A DNA stretch of 64,000 nt from assembly GCF_029023725.1 (NCBI RefSeq), contig NZ_CP119075.1, positions 5,862,370 to 5,926,369 on the forward strand, given 5' to 3'. Of this stretch, positions 8,978 through 17,027 are shown in pieces. How positions within the stretch are numbered: the first letter of the stretch is position 1; each line of letters begins with the position of its first letter. The stretch is from Synoicihabitans lomoniglobus (lineage in GTDB: Bacteria > Verrucomicrobiota > Verrucomicrobiia > Opitutales > Opitutaceae). Both the position numbers and the translations under genes were made by a program. The notes under the pieces were generated by a model, which worked only from the letters and a program-made list of their open reading frames with translations, had not been told where the DNA came from and did no database searches.

Positions 8978-9509
8978 ACCCGCCGAGTTCGCGTTTGTCG
9001 CGCTCGATGTCGATGAGACTCACGCCGCGAAATGTCAGGGTGAGGGTTTCGATGCTTTGGGTGCGTTGTTGATTTTGCACGGGTTCATCGAGCCAGCGTA
9101 AAATACCGGTAATCGGGTCGTAGTAGGGGACCTTTTCCATGACGGCGACGACGGTCTTATAATGCGGGGTGTGTTCGATGCGGTAGGTCCAGGTTTCGCG
9201 CATGCCGTTGGAATTGTTGCCGGAGATCGAGGCCAGCGGTTCTCCCAACCATTCCAGCACCTGAGGTTTGTGCATGCCGATGCGGAGGTGGTCGGCCCGT
9301 TTGGCCAGAACGAGGGCGGGGGTTTTGCTCGGTTGAGGTTCGGACGCCGGGCTTTGGCACCCCGTGCTCAGCCCGCCAAGCGCGAGGGCGGCCGCGGCCG
9401 CAAAAATACGGCGCAGACCGTCTCCCGATGACAGTCGTTTTACGGGGCCTCCGGGGCTTGGTGACAGGGCCGGGAAACTGGGGCGGGAGGGGAGGGTTGA
9501 AGAGGTCAT
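8967..9509 (-). CDS. BamE/SmpA-like lipoprotein
   Basis: A 180-residue lipoprotein with a lipobox LSTGC at residues 47-51, preceded by a hydrophobic alanine/leucine stretch and an unusually long, about 30-residue N-terminal region. No later in-frame start codon that keeps the signal was found. The mature part contains LRIGMHKPQVLEWLGEP, which matches the 'G-M-t-x-x-e-V-x-x-x-L-G-x-P' opening of the SmpA/OmlA (BamE) fold, followed by a WTYRIE strand. In proteobacteria this fold assists outer-membrane protein assembly, but many small lipoproteins with the fold have other roles. The gene lies divergent from the TonB-dependent receptor gene. Confidence 0.7.
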   Translation of the reverse strand: MTSSTLPSRPSFPALSPSPGGPVKRLSSGDGLRRIFAAAAALALGGLSTGCQSPASEPQPSKTPALVLAKRADHLRIGMHKPQVLEWLGEPLASISGNNSNGMRETWTYRIEHTPHYKTVVAVMEKVPYYDPITGILRWLDEPVQNQQRTQSIETLTLTFRGVSLIDIERDKRELGGFRD

Positions 9510-9645
9510 AGCGAGGGTGGGAGGAATGACGAGTCGTTGAGAATAAACCCCGAAAACCGCTGCACCTACGGCAATTTTTTGCAGCCGATGCCTCGCTGGA
9601 AATGAGACTCACCGCGACGGATGGCGCGGTTTTGAACACATGAAG

Positions 9646-9659
9646 TGCATAAAATTGCA
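9646..9659. promoter_or_regulatory. candidate LacI-family operator O1 upstream of the TonB receptor
   Basis: TGCATAAAATTGCA, two TGCA half-sites six bases apart. The identical 14-mer lies between the divergent glycosidase and lacI genes. A TTGACG hexamer that could be a -35 element begins at 9660, right after it. Confidence 0.6.
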
Positions 9660-9677
9660 TTGACGGAACCAGAGTAA

Positions 9678-9691
9678 TGCACATTTATGCA
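9678..9691. promoter_or_regulatory. candidate LacI-family operator O2 upstream of the TonB receptor
   Basis: TGCACATTTATGCA, with the same half-sites and spacing as O1, whose centre is 32 bp away (about three helical turns). It overlaps the place where a -10 element would fall and lies 52 bases before the chosen receptor start, so binding here would be expected to control transcription. Confidence 0.55.
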
Positions 9692-9743
9692 ACAAACGGC
9701 AACCCCGCAGGCCTGCGCCTCGCCGTTCAACCCTGAAAACGCC

Positions 9744-12632
9744 ATGACTTATCCTGCCCTTCCTCGCCGCGCGTTTGCGTTGGCCAGTTTGTTATTCGTC
9801 CCGCTGCTATCTGCACAGGTGACCACGTCCGAAGCTGCCAACTCCGACGTCGAAGATGATGTGATCGAACTCAACCCGTTCACCGTAGACTCCACCTTAG
9901 ACAAAGGTTATCGGGCCACCAACTCGATCTCCGGTTCGCGCATCAGCACGGCCATCAAGGAAATCCCGATGCCCATCGAGGTCATCACGGAGGACTTCCT
10001 CAAGGACGTGGGCGCGACCGATTTGCGCCAAAGCCTGCGTTACAGTGCGGGCGTCGTGCTGCAGTCGCAAAACACGCAGGGCGTGAACAGCTTTTATGGC
10101 CCGGGTGGGGTGAACAACCCCGAGAGTGTGACGGCCGACAAGAACCAGACCACGATCAAACTGCGCGGCTACGTGACCGACGTCGTGCTGCGCGACGGTT
10201 TTCGGCGGCAGAGTGCCACTGACTCGATCAACATCGGCCGTATCGAGGTCGTGCGGGGACCGGCGGCGTTGCTATACGGTATCGGAAACTTCGGTGGCAT
10301 CGTAAACTACATGCCCAAGACGCCGTCCACGGAAGCGTCCACCGATCTTGCGGTGAGCGTTGGCACCGACGGTTTCCTGCGCGGCACGTTTGATACGACG
10401 GGACCTTTGGGCGAGCGCTGGGACGCGGCCTACCGGGTTTCCGGTGCCGCCCAAAAGACCGGCAACTACACCGAGCTCTACGACGAGGATCACATTTTCG
10501 TGGCCCCGAGTTTCAGTTTCAAACCCACCGAGAAAACCGACGTGTTGGTGGATCTTGAATACGGCGAGCAAACTGAGACCGGCGTGGGTTTCCTCAGCGT
10601 GCGCGCCCGTTCCGACATCAACGGTGTCGACCAGGCCGACCGTTTGCAGAGTTCCGGCTTTGTGCAGTTTGCGGGCAAGGATCCCCGCACGTTCCGTTGG
10701 TCCGGCCCCGATACCTATCGCGAGACCGAGCAATACAATGTGCGCTTCCAGGTGTCGCAGGAAATTTTTGAGAATCTCAATCTGCTCGCCGGTTACAACA
10801 CGTCCCAGGTCATCTACAACGGCCGCGATGTAAACGGCGCCATGGAGCAAAACATCGGCCCGGTGGCGCTGCGCGACACCATCCGCGTCGTGCCGATCGA
10901 CTCGGCCAACGGCAGCAGCGAGTTCATCGAAACCGAGACGCCCAACACGATCTTCAAATACAATTGGGCCGACAACTACGAGCAGGCTCAGCGCGAGCAG
11001 GCCCGGGTGGAACTGAACTACCAGTTCGATATTCTCGAAGACAGTAAATGGCTCGGTATCGACAGCAGTCTGCTCGTCGGCCGCTCCTACGAAAAGGCCG
11101 AGAAACTCACCCGCCTCACGCGCACCCGCGACACGTTCTTCAACTACAAGAACCCGACCGACACGTCCTACATCCGCTTCGGCACCCAAGGTGACGGCAC
11201 CGCCGATGTCGACATGGTGCGCATCAACCACATCGATTCCACGGGTCGCAACACCGGCGACTATGCCGTGTATCAGGGCAAGCTGCTCGACAATCGACTC
11301 TCCATCGTCGCCGGCATGCGTCGCGACCGTAACGACTTCGGGGTCGAGCAGGACACGTTCTATCCGACCATGGACAGCACATCTTCGCGTCGTCCGGTGC
11401 AAAAGGAGGACACCTCTCAGTTCGGCGCGACTTTCCGCCTCCTGCCGCAGGTCAGTATCTACGGTCTCAAGTCCGAAGGTCTGCAGCCCAACTTCGACGG
11501 TTTGCGCGATGCCTCCGGCGATCCGCTCGGCCCCGTCAGCGCCCGCAGCGAAGAGATCGGCCTCAAGGTCGACTTCATGGACGGCAAGATTTCCGGCACC
11601 ATCAGCAGCTTTAAGATCGAGCGCAAAGGTGTGCCGTTCGGCCAATGGTGGATGCCCACGCTCAAGGGCAACTTCGATACCAGCCGTCCCATCATTTACA
11701 ACGTCGGCAACTTCAGTCCGGCGTCCGCGCCCGGCGGCTCCAACGGTGGCAACGGAGCGGCTGACGCTGCCATCGCCGAATGGAATGCCGGCGTGAGTTC
11801 CGGGGCGATTTATCAGCACGACGAAGGCGGCACCACCAGCTGGTATGTGAACGCCTCCGAGGCCACTGGTGCGGCTTACCTCGACCAGGTGTTCAACCTC
11901 ACCAAGACGACCATGCCGGGCTGGGCCGGTTGGCTCTACACCGAGGACGGCCACACCAACAACAGCTTCAACGACATCGGCAACGCCGACGGTTGGCAGG
12001 CCTACGTCCAGCAGGAAGACGAGTCGAAGGGCTGGGATGCCCAGATCCTCTTCACCCCGACGGACAACTTCCAGTTCCTCGTGTCCTACGCGCACGTCGA
12101 ACGCGAGATCACCAACCCCGGTCGCTTCGTCGATTACCCCGTGCCCGACAATCGCTGGGCCGTCTGGTATTTCCCCGATGGCAACTGGGGTCTCACCGGC
12201 TACTCGCTCGATGAAGTCTACACCGACCCGACGCGCACGTCCACCTGGACCGGCATCGGCTGGGGTGCGGGCGAATCACGCGATGACACGCCCGATCACG
12301 CCATCAGCAGCTGGGCCAACTACTCCTTCAATGACGGACCGCTCGCCGGACTCTCCATCGGTCTCGGTGGCCAATGGGAATCCGAGCGCGAATACTTCTC
12401 CGGCATCACGGTGGCCGGGCAAAAGCAGACCGACGGCAACGGCGACCTCATTGTGCTCAAGCACAAGTCCCGGCTGAACCTCGACCTCATGGCCCGCTAC
12501 GAATTCTCGCTGCGTGATCACGACGCCTACGTGCAGCTCAACATCAACAACCTCCTCAACGACGAAGATCTCTACGGTCTCATCTACGCGCCCGGCATGT
12601 CCGGTCGCATGGAGTTTGGCTATCGTTTCTAA
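9744..12632 (+). CDS. TonB-dependent outer-membrane receptor
   Basis: A 962-residue outer-membrane porin that would import a ligand, most likely an oligosaccharide, using TonB/ExbB/ExbD energy. After a signal peptide comes VIELNPFTVDS...DKGYRATNSISGSRI, a signature common at the N terminus of Opitutaceae receptors. The plug domain follows (IPMPIEVITEDFLKDVGATD, IEVVRGPAALLYGIGNFGGIVNY), then the beta-barrel, ending in the terminal aromatic of MEFGYRF. The start at 9744 is chosen because the signal peptide begins there and candidate operator O2 overlaps the only earlier ATG (9687). A sugar ligand is inferred from the shared operator motif with the glycosidase, LacI and transporter genes. A strong terminator follows. 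Confidence 0.93.
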   Translation: MTYPALPRRAFALASLLFVPLLSAQVTTSEAANSDVEDDVIELNPFTVDSTLDKGYRATNSISGSRISTAIKEIPMPIEVITEDFLKDVGATDLRQSLRYSAGVVLQSQNTQGVNSFYGPGGVNNPESVTADKNQTTIKLRGYVTDVVLRDGFRRQSATDSINIGRIEVVRGPAALLYGIGNFGGIVNYMPKTPSTEASTDLAVSVGTDGFLRGTFDTTGPLGERWDAAYRVSGAAQKTGNYTELYDEDHIFVAPSFSFKPTEKTDVLVDLEYGEQTETGVGFLSVRARSDINGVDQADRLQSSGFVQFAGKDPRTFRWSGPDTYRETEQYNVRFQVSQEIFENLNLLAGYNTSQVIYNGRDVNGAMEQNIGPVALRDTIRVVPIDSANGSSEFIETETPNTIFKYNWADNYEQAQREQARVELNYQFDILEDSKWLGIDSSLLVGRSYEKAEKLTRLTRTRDTFFNYKNPTDTSYIRFGTQGDGTADVDMVRINHIDSTGRNTGDYAVYQGKLLDNRLSIVAGMRRDRNDFGVEQDTFYPTMDSTSSRRPVQKEDTSQFGATFRLLPQVSIYGLKSEGLQPNFDGLRDASGDPLGPVSARSEEIGLKVDFMDGKISGTISSFKIERKGVPFGQWWMPTLKGNFDTSRPIIYNVGNFSPASAPGGSNGGNGAADAAIAEWNAGVSSGAIYQHDEGGTTSWYVNASEATGAAYLDQVFNLTKTTMPGWAGWLYTEDGHTNNSFNDIGNADGWQAYVQQEDESKGWDAQILFTPTDNFQFLVSYAHVEREITNPGRFVDYPVPDNRWAVWYFPDGNWGLTGYSLDEVYTDPTRTSTWTGIGWGAGESRDDTPDHAISSWANYSFNDGPLAGLSIGLGGQWESEREYFSGITVAGQKQTDGNGDLIVLKHKSRLNLDLMARYEFSLRDHDAYVQLNINNLLNDEDLYGLIYAPGMSGRMEFGYRF

Positions 12633-12663
12633 GCGGACTAAGCGCTTCATTGCATAGGTGTTC

Positions 12664-12696
12664 AACGCCCGCCCGGTTCGCCGGAGCGGGCGTTTT
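12664..12696 (+). terminator. rho-independent terminator of the receptor gene
   Basis: Stem AACGCCCGC / GCGGGCGTT with an inner CCGG-TTCG-CCGG hairpin (UUCG tetraloop in RNA) and a bulged A, then a short T run, about 30 bases after the receptor stop codon. Confidence 0.85.
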
Positions 12697-12833
12697 ACGT
12701 TGAAAGGCGCCGTCGCCGCCACACCTACGGCGCGACGACGCGTGAAGGGACGGAGCGTCCGCCAGCAGGTCGGCTGCGTGGAGATGCGGACCCGGGTCCG
12801 AAGGCGGGAAAACGGGAACGGCTGCGCCCGCCG

Positions 12834-12857
12834 GTAGGCCGCGAGCTCGCTCGCGCT
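12834..12857 (-). repeat. lone REP sequence
   Basis: GTAGGCCGCGAGCTCGCTCGCGCT, the same 24-mer that recurs beside the RAYT genes at 15.4-17.0 kb. It lies just past the 3' end of the glycosidase gene. Its core GCGAGC-TC-GCTCGC forms a small hairpin. Confidence 0.85.
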
Positions 12858-12868
12858 CTCCGCCCCAC

Positions 12869-14149
12869 CTACTCGACCTTGAACGGGAAGTTTCCCGCCG
12901 CGCCGCCGCCGTGGCCGTCGCGCACGTAGAGGAATACTCGATACGCGCCGGGCTCCGCCGGCAGCCGCAAATCGACCGTGGCTCCGTTTTGCTTCACCAC
13001 GCAGCCGGCAATGACGGGAGGTCGTTCCTCCGGATCGCCCCCAAACTTGCGATCATGCGTTTCGGCCACGACCTGCCAGTCAAATTGCAACTCCGCTCCG
13101 GCCGGAGCGGTCACGTCGGCCGTCACCGTGTGCTGGGATCCGACCGCGATGGTTTTTTCCCGAAAGTCCGCCTGTAAGCCATGAATGACCGGACTGGGGT
13201 GGATGGGTTCAACGCCGGTCCAGGATCGGACCATCGCGTCGATCGACGGCGTCTTCTCTCCGCTGGGCAGAAACATGCTGAACCACGTGGCGGTGGTCTC
13301 CTGTTTCTGTCCCCATAAAAAGCAGAACGTCCCGAGACACAGCTGGCGTTTCGCGGCGATCATAGCCCGATGGGCGTTGGCGTAAGTCGCGGCTTTTTCG
13401 GCCGAGGTGGGCTCGATCGGTGCGCCCCAGGACGTGGTCTCAATCTCCCAGTGGCCGACCGGCCCGAATTCCGTGATCAGGTAAGGACGCTCCCAACCTT
13501 GGGCGGCCAAGGCGTCGTCCACGCCTTCGGCTCCACCGTAAATATTGATGCCGAGTAAATCCATCGCGGAGTAATGGGGCATCATGGCCCGCACCTTGTC
13601 GTTGTAGGTGCCGGCGAGAATGGTGCACACCGGATGGTCCGGGTCCGCCGCTTTGACGAGGCGGGCGAGCACCTCGAGTTCGCGCCAGATGCGCGGATCG
13701 CTGCCGTCCTCCTCCATCTCATTGCCGAGGCCCCACATGAGCACGGCCGCATGATCTTTGTAACGCCGCACCGTCGTGAGGATGCGTTCGCGTTGGCGTT
13801 GCAAGGCCGCCTCGTCGCCGTAGTCAAAACCATGACGGGGATGATCGACCCACAATCCCACCAGCACGCACAAGCCGAGACGGGCGGCGCGATCGAGCAG
13901 CGGTTCGCCGGATGCGTCCGGACCGAGTTGTTCCACGCCCCAGGTGCGGATCGTATTGCCGCCCGACTCGCGCAACACCTCGAGTTGCTCGTAACCGCCG
14001 GCCCCGCGAATCACATAGGGCTCGCCATTGCGTCGCAGCTGCCAGGTGCCGTCGGAAGCCTGTTCCAGTGTCACGCGGGCCGGGTCGGCCGAGAGCGATA
14101 ATGGCAGGGAGGCCAAGCCCAGTGCGCAACCAAGTCCCAATCGATTCAT
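12869..14149 (-). CDS. secreted clan GH-A glycoside hydrolase (GH2/GH5-like TIM barrel)
   Basis: A 426-residue periplasmic or secreted glycosidase. Signal peptide (MNRLGLGCALGLASLPLSLS), a short beta segment, then a TIM barrel. The catalytic pair of clan GH-A can be placed: acid/base Glu144 in WGLGNEMEE (the classic N-E after strand 4) and nucleophile Glu227 in LITEFGP (strand 7). The opening IRGAGGYEQLEVLRESGGNTIRTWG is typical of GH2 catalytic barrels and related beta-glucanosyltransferase-like enzymes. A C-terminal Ig-like domain covers about residues 330-426. Exact family and substrate are uncertain. The start at 14149 fits the signal peptide; the open frame extends to 14347 across the operator. 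Divergent from lacI across two TGCA-type sites. Confidence 0.85.
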   Translation of the reverse strand: MNRLGLGCALGLASLPLSLSADPARVTLEQASDGTWQLRRNGEPYVIRGAGGYEQLEVLRESGGNTIRTWGVEQLGPDASGEPLLDRAARLGLCVLVGLWVDHPRHGFDYGDEAALQRQRERILTTVRRYKDHAAVLMWGLGNEMEEDGSDPRIWRELEVLARLVKAADPDHPVCTILAGTYNDKVRAMMPHYSAMDLLGINIYGGAEGVDDALAAQGWERPYLITEFGPVGHWEIETTSWGAPIEPTSAEKAATYANAHRAMIAAKRQLCLGTFCFLWGQKQETTATWFSMFLPSGEKTPSIDAMVRSWTGVEPIHPSPVIHGLQADFREKTIAVGSQHTVTADVTAPAGAELQFDWQVVAETHDRKFGGDPEERPPVIAGCVVKQNGATVDLRLPAEPGAYRVFLYVRDGHGGGAAGNFPFKVE

Positions 14150-14193
14150 GGCTGATGAAAAGACGGTGGGGCAGAGGGAGCAAGTGCAATAGA

Positions 14194-14207
14194 TGCATAA
14201 AATTGCA
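14194..14207. promoter_or_regulatory. candidate LacI-family operator between glycosidase and lacI
   Basis: TGCATAAAATTGCA, identical to O1 before the TonB receptor. Another TGCA at 14216 gives an overlapping pair with eight-base spacing, and one at 14185 lies on the other side. The site is 44 bp upstream of the glycosidase start and 108 bp upstream of lacI, so it could serve glycosidase control and lacI autoregulation. Confidence 0.65.
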
Positions 14208-14315
14208 TAAAAGATTGCATTGAGATACCTACGACTTACGCGTTGAGCTGTAAGGTGAAGCCCGTTTCGTTGAGCCGACCGGCTCGTTTTTGTTTCACTG
14301 TATTCGTTTCTCCCC

Positions 14316-15377
14316 ATGGCCAAGATCAACCAGCAGTATATCGCCAAGGAACTTCAGATCTCGCGGGCGACGGTTTCACGCTGTTTCACGAACCACCCCG
14401 GCATTAATCCCAAGACTCGGGCCAAGGTCTTCGCGCTGGCTTCGCGCATGGGTTATGCGCATACGGAGAAGCGCACTCCCGCGGTGCACCAGCGCACGCG
14501 CCGGGCGTTGGCTTTCGGGGTGCTGGTGTGTGTGGATCTGCCCAATTTTGATCGCACCGGATACGGCAATCCCGGGCAGGAGTTGCTCAATGGACTCTCC
14601 GAGGTGGCGCGGGTGCAAGGCGTGCGACTCGACCTACATTTTGTGCGACCCGAGGACCTGCACATCGACGGCCCGTCCTATGAAGAAATCGTGTCGGACG
14701 GTCGTCGCCTCTGGGACGGCGTGGTCCTCATTTATCCGTTCCCGCAGAGTGTGGTCGACGAGTTAAAGGCCACGTTTCCGGTGGTGTCGTTGGTCGAGCA
14801 ATACGGCCGCACGCCGCTGGACTGCGTCGATGTGGATCACCACCGGGGCATCGAGCGCCTGGTCGAGCATCTGCACTCGCAAGGCCATCGCCGCATTGGG
14901 TTTTTTACGTGGCGCTACCCGGTCGAAGCGACCTGGGCGCTACGCCGGTATGGTGCGTTTGTGGAGATGATGACCGCGCGGGGATTGGAGATTGATCCGC
15001 AGGACGCGATTAATGTCAGCCCGCGCGACTCCCTGGCGTTGCCCGACGCGCACGCGCGGGTGCGGGAGCGCACTGCCCAAGGCGTGACGGCGTGGATTTG
15101 CGCAGCGGATCACCAGGCCTTTGATCTTATGCTCGATCTCAAAGCGGCGGGACTGCGCGTGCCGACCGACGTCTCCATTGTGGGATTCGACGGACTGCAA
15201 CCTCCGCAAGGAGCCGACAAACTCACCACGATTGAAATCCCCTTTCACCAGATCGGGGTGACCGGCGGGAAACGCCTACTGGATTTGATCAACAAGCGTT
15301 TCGATTCCGAGCAACACATCCTCCTCAACTGCGACCTCCGCGACGGCGACACCGTGGCCGCCCCGGCCAAAGCGTAA
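14316..15377 (+). CDS. LacI-family transcriptional regulator
   Basis: A 353-residue regulator. The helix-turn-helix is at residues 5-25 (YIAKELQISRATVSRCFTNH) with the hinge region after it (ARVFAL-type KTRAKVFALASRMGY). The periplasmic-binding-like effector domain covers about 65-345, with the family pattern of a WICAADHQAFDLMLDLKAAG segment and SIVGFDG. The effector is presumably a sugar released by the neighbouring glycosidase. Four TGCA-N6-TRCA sites in front of the receptor, the glycosidase/lacI pair and the transporter make a plausible regulon, which is inference. No Shine-Dalgarno sequence is visible. The stop codon is followed within seven bases by a REP sequence, and a diverged copy of the last 30 codons reappears about 200 bp downstream. 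Confidence 0.93.
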   Translation: MAKINQQYIAKELQISRATVSRCFTNHPGINPKTRAKVFALASRMGYAHTEKRTPAVHQRTRRALAFGVLVCVDLPNFDRTGYGNPGQELLNGLSEVARVQGVRLDLHFVRPEDLHIDGPSYEEIVSDGRRLWDGVVLIYPFPQSVVDELKATFPVVSLVEQYGRTPLDCVDVDHHRGIERLVEHLHSQGHRRIGFFTWRYPVEATWALRRYGAFVEMMTARGLEIDPQDAINVSPRDSLALPDAHARVRERTAQGVTAWICAADHQAFDLMLDLKAAGLRVPTDVSIVGFDGLQPPQGADKLTTIEIPFHQIGVTGGKRLLDLINKRFDSEQHILLNCDLRDGDTVAAPAKA

Positions 15378-15383
15378 GGCGAA

Positions 15384-15483
15384 AGCGCGAGCAAGCTCGC
15401 AGCCTACCGAAACGCCCCGGCGCGCTGCCGACACACCTGATTCGTTCACACCACCCACCGTAGGCCGCGAGCTCGCTCGCGCT
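15384..15483. repeat. REP pair (BIME) 1
   Basis: Forward REP at 15384-15407 (AGCGCGAGCAAGCTCGCAGCCTAC) and inverted REP at 15460-15483, separated by about 52 bp. It begins six bases after the lacI stop codon and its right end runs into the orphan lacI 3' fragment. Confidence 0.9.
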
Positions 15484-15574
15484 GGTCAACAAGCGCTTCG
15501 ATTCCGAGCAGCACGTCCTCATCAACTGCGATCTCCGCGACGATGACTCCGTGGCGGCACCGGCCAAAGCGTAA
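15482..15574 (+). pseudogene. orphan 3' fragment of a lacI-type gene
   Basis: Thirty codons plus stop that match the end of the intact lacI (LVNKRFDSEQHVLINCDLRD... against LINKRFDSEQHILLNCDLRD...). Of eleven differing codons five are silent, and five of the six replacements are conservative. This suggests the fragment came from a functional paralogue, not from recent copying and decay. No start or DNA-binding part is present; the fragment begins inside a REP sequence. It is probably a remnant left by REP-mediated rearrangement. Confidence 0.8.
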
Positions 15575-15580
15575 GGTGAA

Positions 15581-15681
15581 AGCGCGAGCAAGCTCGCGGC
15601 CTACGAAAACGCCCCGACGCGCTTGCCGGCACGCCTGATTCGTTCACACCACCCACCGTAGGCCGCGAGCTCGCTCGCGCT
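15581..15681. repeat. REP pair (BIME) 2
   Basis: Forward REP at 15581-15604 and inverted REP at 15658-15681, with the same inner spacer family as BIME 1 (CGCCTGATTCGTTCACACCACCCACC). It starts six bases after the orphan lacI fragment stop codon, exactly as BIME 1 does after the intact gene. Confidence 0.9.
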
Positions 15682-15687
15682 TTTCCG

Positions 15688-16224
15688 TCACCCTCCGGAG
15701 GTTTGTCCGCGATCAAGCCAATGGGGTCGCACGGATGAGTCGTCGGCCGGGGGCCATGCAAACCATGTCGTTTCTTCCGGGCCGATCCACACCTGCGGGT
15801 AGTCTTTGGCGGCAGCGACGAGTCTGCCCCGGACGGGATTTGTGACCAGATAGGTCAGCGCCGCGGAGATGTGATCAGCGGGCCTCAGGCGGTGATCGAA
15901 GTAGTTGGATTGCCATGACAGACCGGCCGCGGCGAGCTCGCGGCGGGTTTTGGATTTAAGTCGGGCGACCGTGCGGGAGAGCGAGAGCGATCCGGTGATG
16001 GTCGCGAGTAGATGCAGGTGATCGGGCATGATGACGGCACCGCGAACGTGCCAATGACGATCGTGTTCGATGGCTCCGGTTTCGGCGCGGATTGATGCGG
16101 CGATGGTCGGTGTGTTCAGGCCCCGGTTGCGGTGGTTGGTGCAGAGCGTCAGGAAGTAGGTCGCGCCGGAAATCGAGACTCGTTTTCGCCGCAAAGCTCC
16201 GTCTCCTCGCCCCGGCGTATGCAT
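15688..16224 (-). CDS. REP-associated tyrosine transposase (RAYT), copy A
   Basis: A 178-residue Y1 HUH nuclease of the IS200/IS605-related TnpA-REP family, which binds and cleaves single-stranded REP hairpins. The HUH histidines are in MPDHLHLL (His69 and His71) and the catalytic tyrosine is Tyr108 in NYFDHRLRP. The conserved opening RRKRVSISGATYFLT and the C-terminal YLVTNPVRGRLV are typical. Length is normal for RAYTs. The start at 16224 is chosen because the in-frame upstream extension is just translated REP sequence. REPs lie on both sides, the usual context of these domesticated transposases. Confidence 0.9.
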   Translation of the reverse strand: MHTPGRGDGALRRKRVSISGATYFLTLCTNHRNRGLNTPTIAASIRAETGAIEHDRHWHVRGAVIMPDHLHLLATITGSLSLSRTVARLKSKTRRELAAAGLSWQSNYFDHRLRPADHISAALTYLVTNPVRGRLVAAAKDYPQVWIGPEETTWFAWPPADDSSVRPHWLDRGQTSGG

Positions 16225-16248
16225 AACGAGACGGTGCGGCAGGGCGAA

Positions 16249-16355
16249 AGCGCGAGCAAGCTCGCAGCCTACAAAACGCCCCGGCGCGCATGCCGGCACA
16301 CCTGCGTCTTTCACACCGCCCACCACCCACCGTAGGCCGCGAGCTTGCTCGCGCT
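16249..16355. repeat. REP pair (BIME) 3
   Basis: Forward REP 16249-16272 and inverted REP 16332-16355, between the two RAYT genes and spanning the junction of the tandem duplication. Confidence 0.9.
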
Positions 16356-16376
16356 CTTCCGCTACCCTCCGGAGGT

Positions 16377-16898
16377 TTATCCGCGGTCAAGCCAATGGGG
16401 TCGCGCGAGCGCGTCATCGGCCGGGGGCCATGCAAACCATGTCGTTTCTTCCGGGCCGATCCACACGTGCGGATAGTCTTTGGTGGCAGCGACGAGTCCG
16501 CCCCGGACAGGATTCATGACCAGGTAGGAAAGCGCCGCGGAGACGTGATCATCGGGCCTCAGGCGGTGATCAAAGTAGTTGGATTTCCACGACAGACCGG
16601 CGGCGGCGAGCTCGCAGCGGGTTTTGGATTTGAGTCGGGCGACGGTGCGGGAGAGCGAGCGTGACCCCGTGATAACCGCGAGTAGATGCAGGTGATCGGG
16701 CATGATGACGGCACCGCGAACGTGCCAATGACGATCGTGTTCGATGGCTCCGGTTTCGGCGCGGATTGATGCGGCGATGGTCGGTGTGTTCAGGCCCCGG
16801 TTGCGGTGGTTGGTGCAGAGCGTCAGGAAGTAGGTCGCGCCGGAAATCGAGACTCGGTTTCGCCGCAAAGCTCCGGCACCTCGCCCCGGCGTATGCAT
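16377..16898 (-). CDS. REP-associated tyrosine transposase (RAYT), copy B
   Basis: A 173-residue near-twin of copy A with His69, His71 and Tyr108 retained. A CAA-to-TAA change after DRG removes the last five residues (QTSGG in copy A), so this copy ends early but keeps the whole nuclease domain. Other changes are conservative (for example WKSNYFD for WQSNYFD), so both copies may be active. The start at 16898 matches copy A. Flanked by REP pairs 3 and 4. Confidence 0.88.
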   Translation of the reverse strand: MHTPGRGAGALRRNRVSISGATYFLTLCTNHRNRGLNTPTIAASIRAETGAIEHDRHWHVRGAVIMPDHLHLLAVITGSRSLSRTVARLKSKTRCELAAAGLSWKSNYFDHRLRPDDHVSAALSYLVMNPVRGGLVAATKDYPHVWIGPEETTWFAWPPADDALARPHWLDRG

Positions 16899-16922
16899 AA
16901 CGAGACGGTGCGGCAGGGCGAA

Positions 16923-17021
16923 AGCGCGAGCAAGCTCGCAGCCTACCGAAACGCCCCGGCGCGCTGCCGACACACCTGCGTCGTTCACCCACCCGCCGTA
17001 GGCCGCGAGCTCGCTCGCGCT
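16923..17021. repeat. REP pair (BIME) 4
   Basis: Forward REP 16923-16946 and inverted REP 16998-17021, ending seven bases before the stop codon of the transporter gene, which it may help terminate. Confidence 0.9.
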
Positions 17022-17027
17022 CTCCGG

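Larger units (their letters stand above)
15658..17005. repeat. tandem duplication of a 674-bp REP-RAYT unit
   Basis: Landmarks in the two copies are offset by exactly 674 bp: inverted REP 15658/16332, RAYT start codon 16224/16898, forward REP 16249/16923. The copies differ by scattered substitutions without net insertions or deletions. Copy A is about 15658-16331 and copy B about 16332-17005. Confidence 0.85.

Noticed and set aside
10272..12095. 607-codon minus-strand open frame
   Set aside because: Lies entirely opposite the TonB receptor, shows only Val/Gly/Asp-rich composition and no recognisable motif.
14185..14219. additional TGCA pairs with five- or eight-base spacing as separate operators
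   Set aside because: Only the six-base spacing recurs at all loci; the others may just be parts of an AT-rich overlap.
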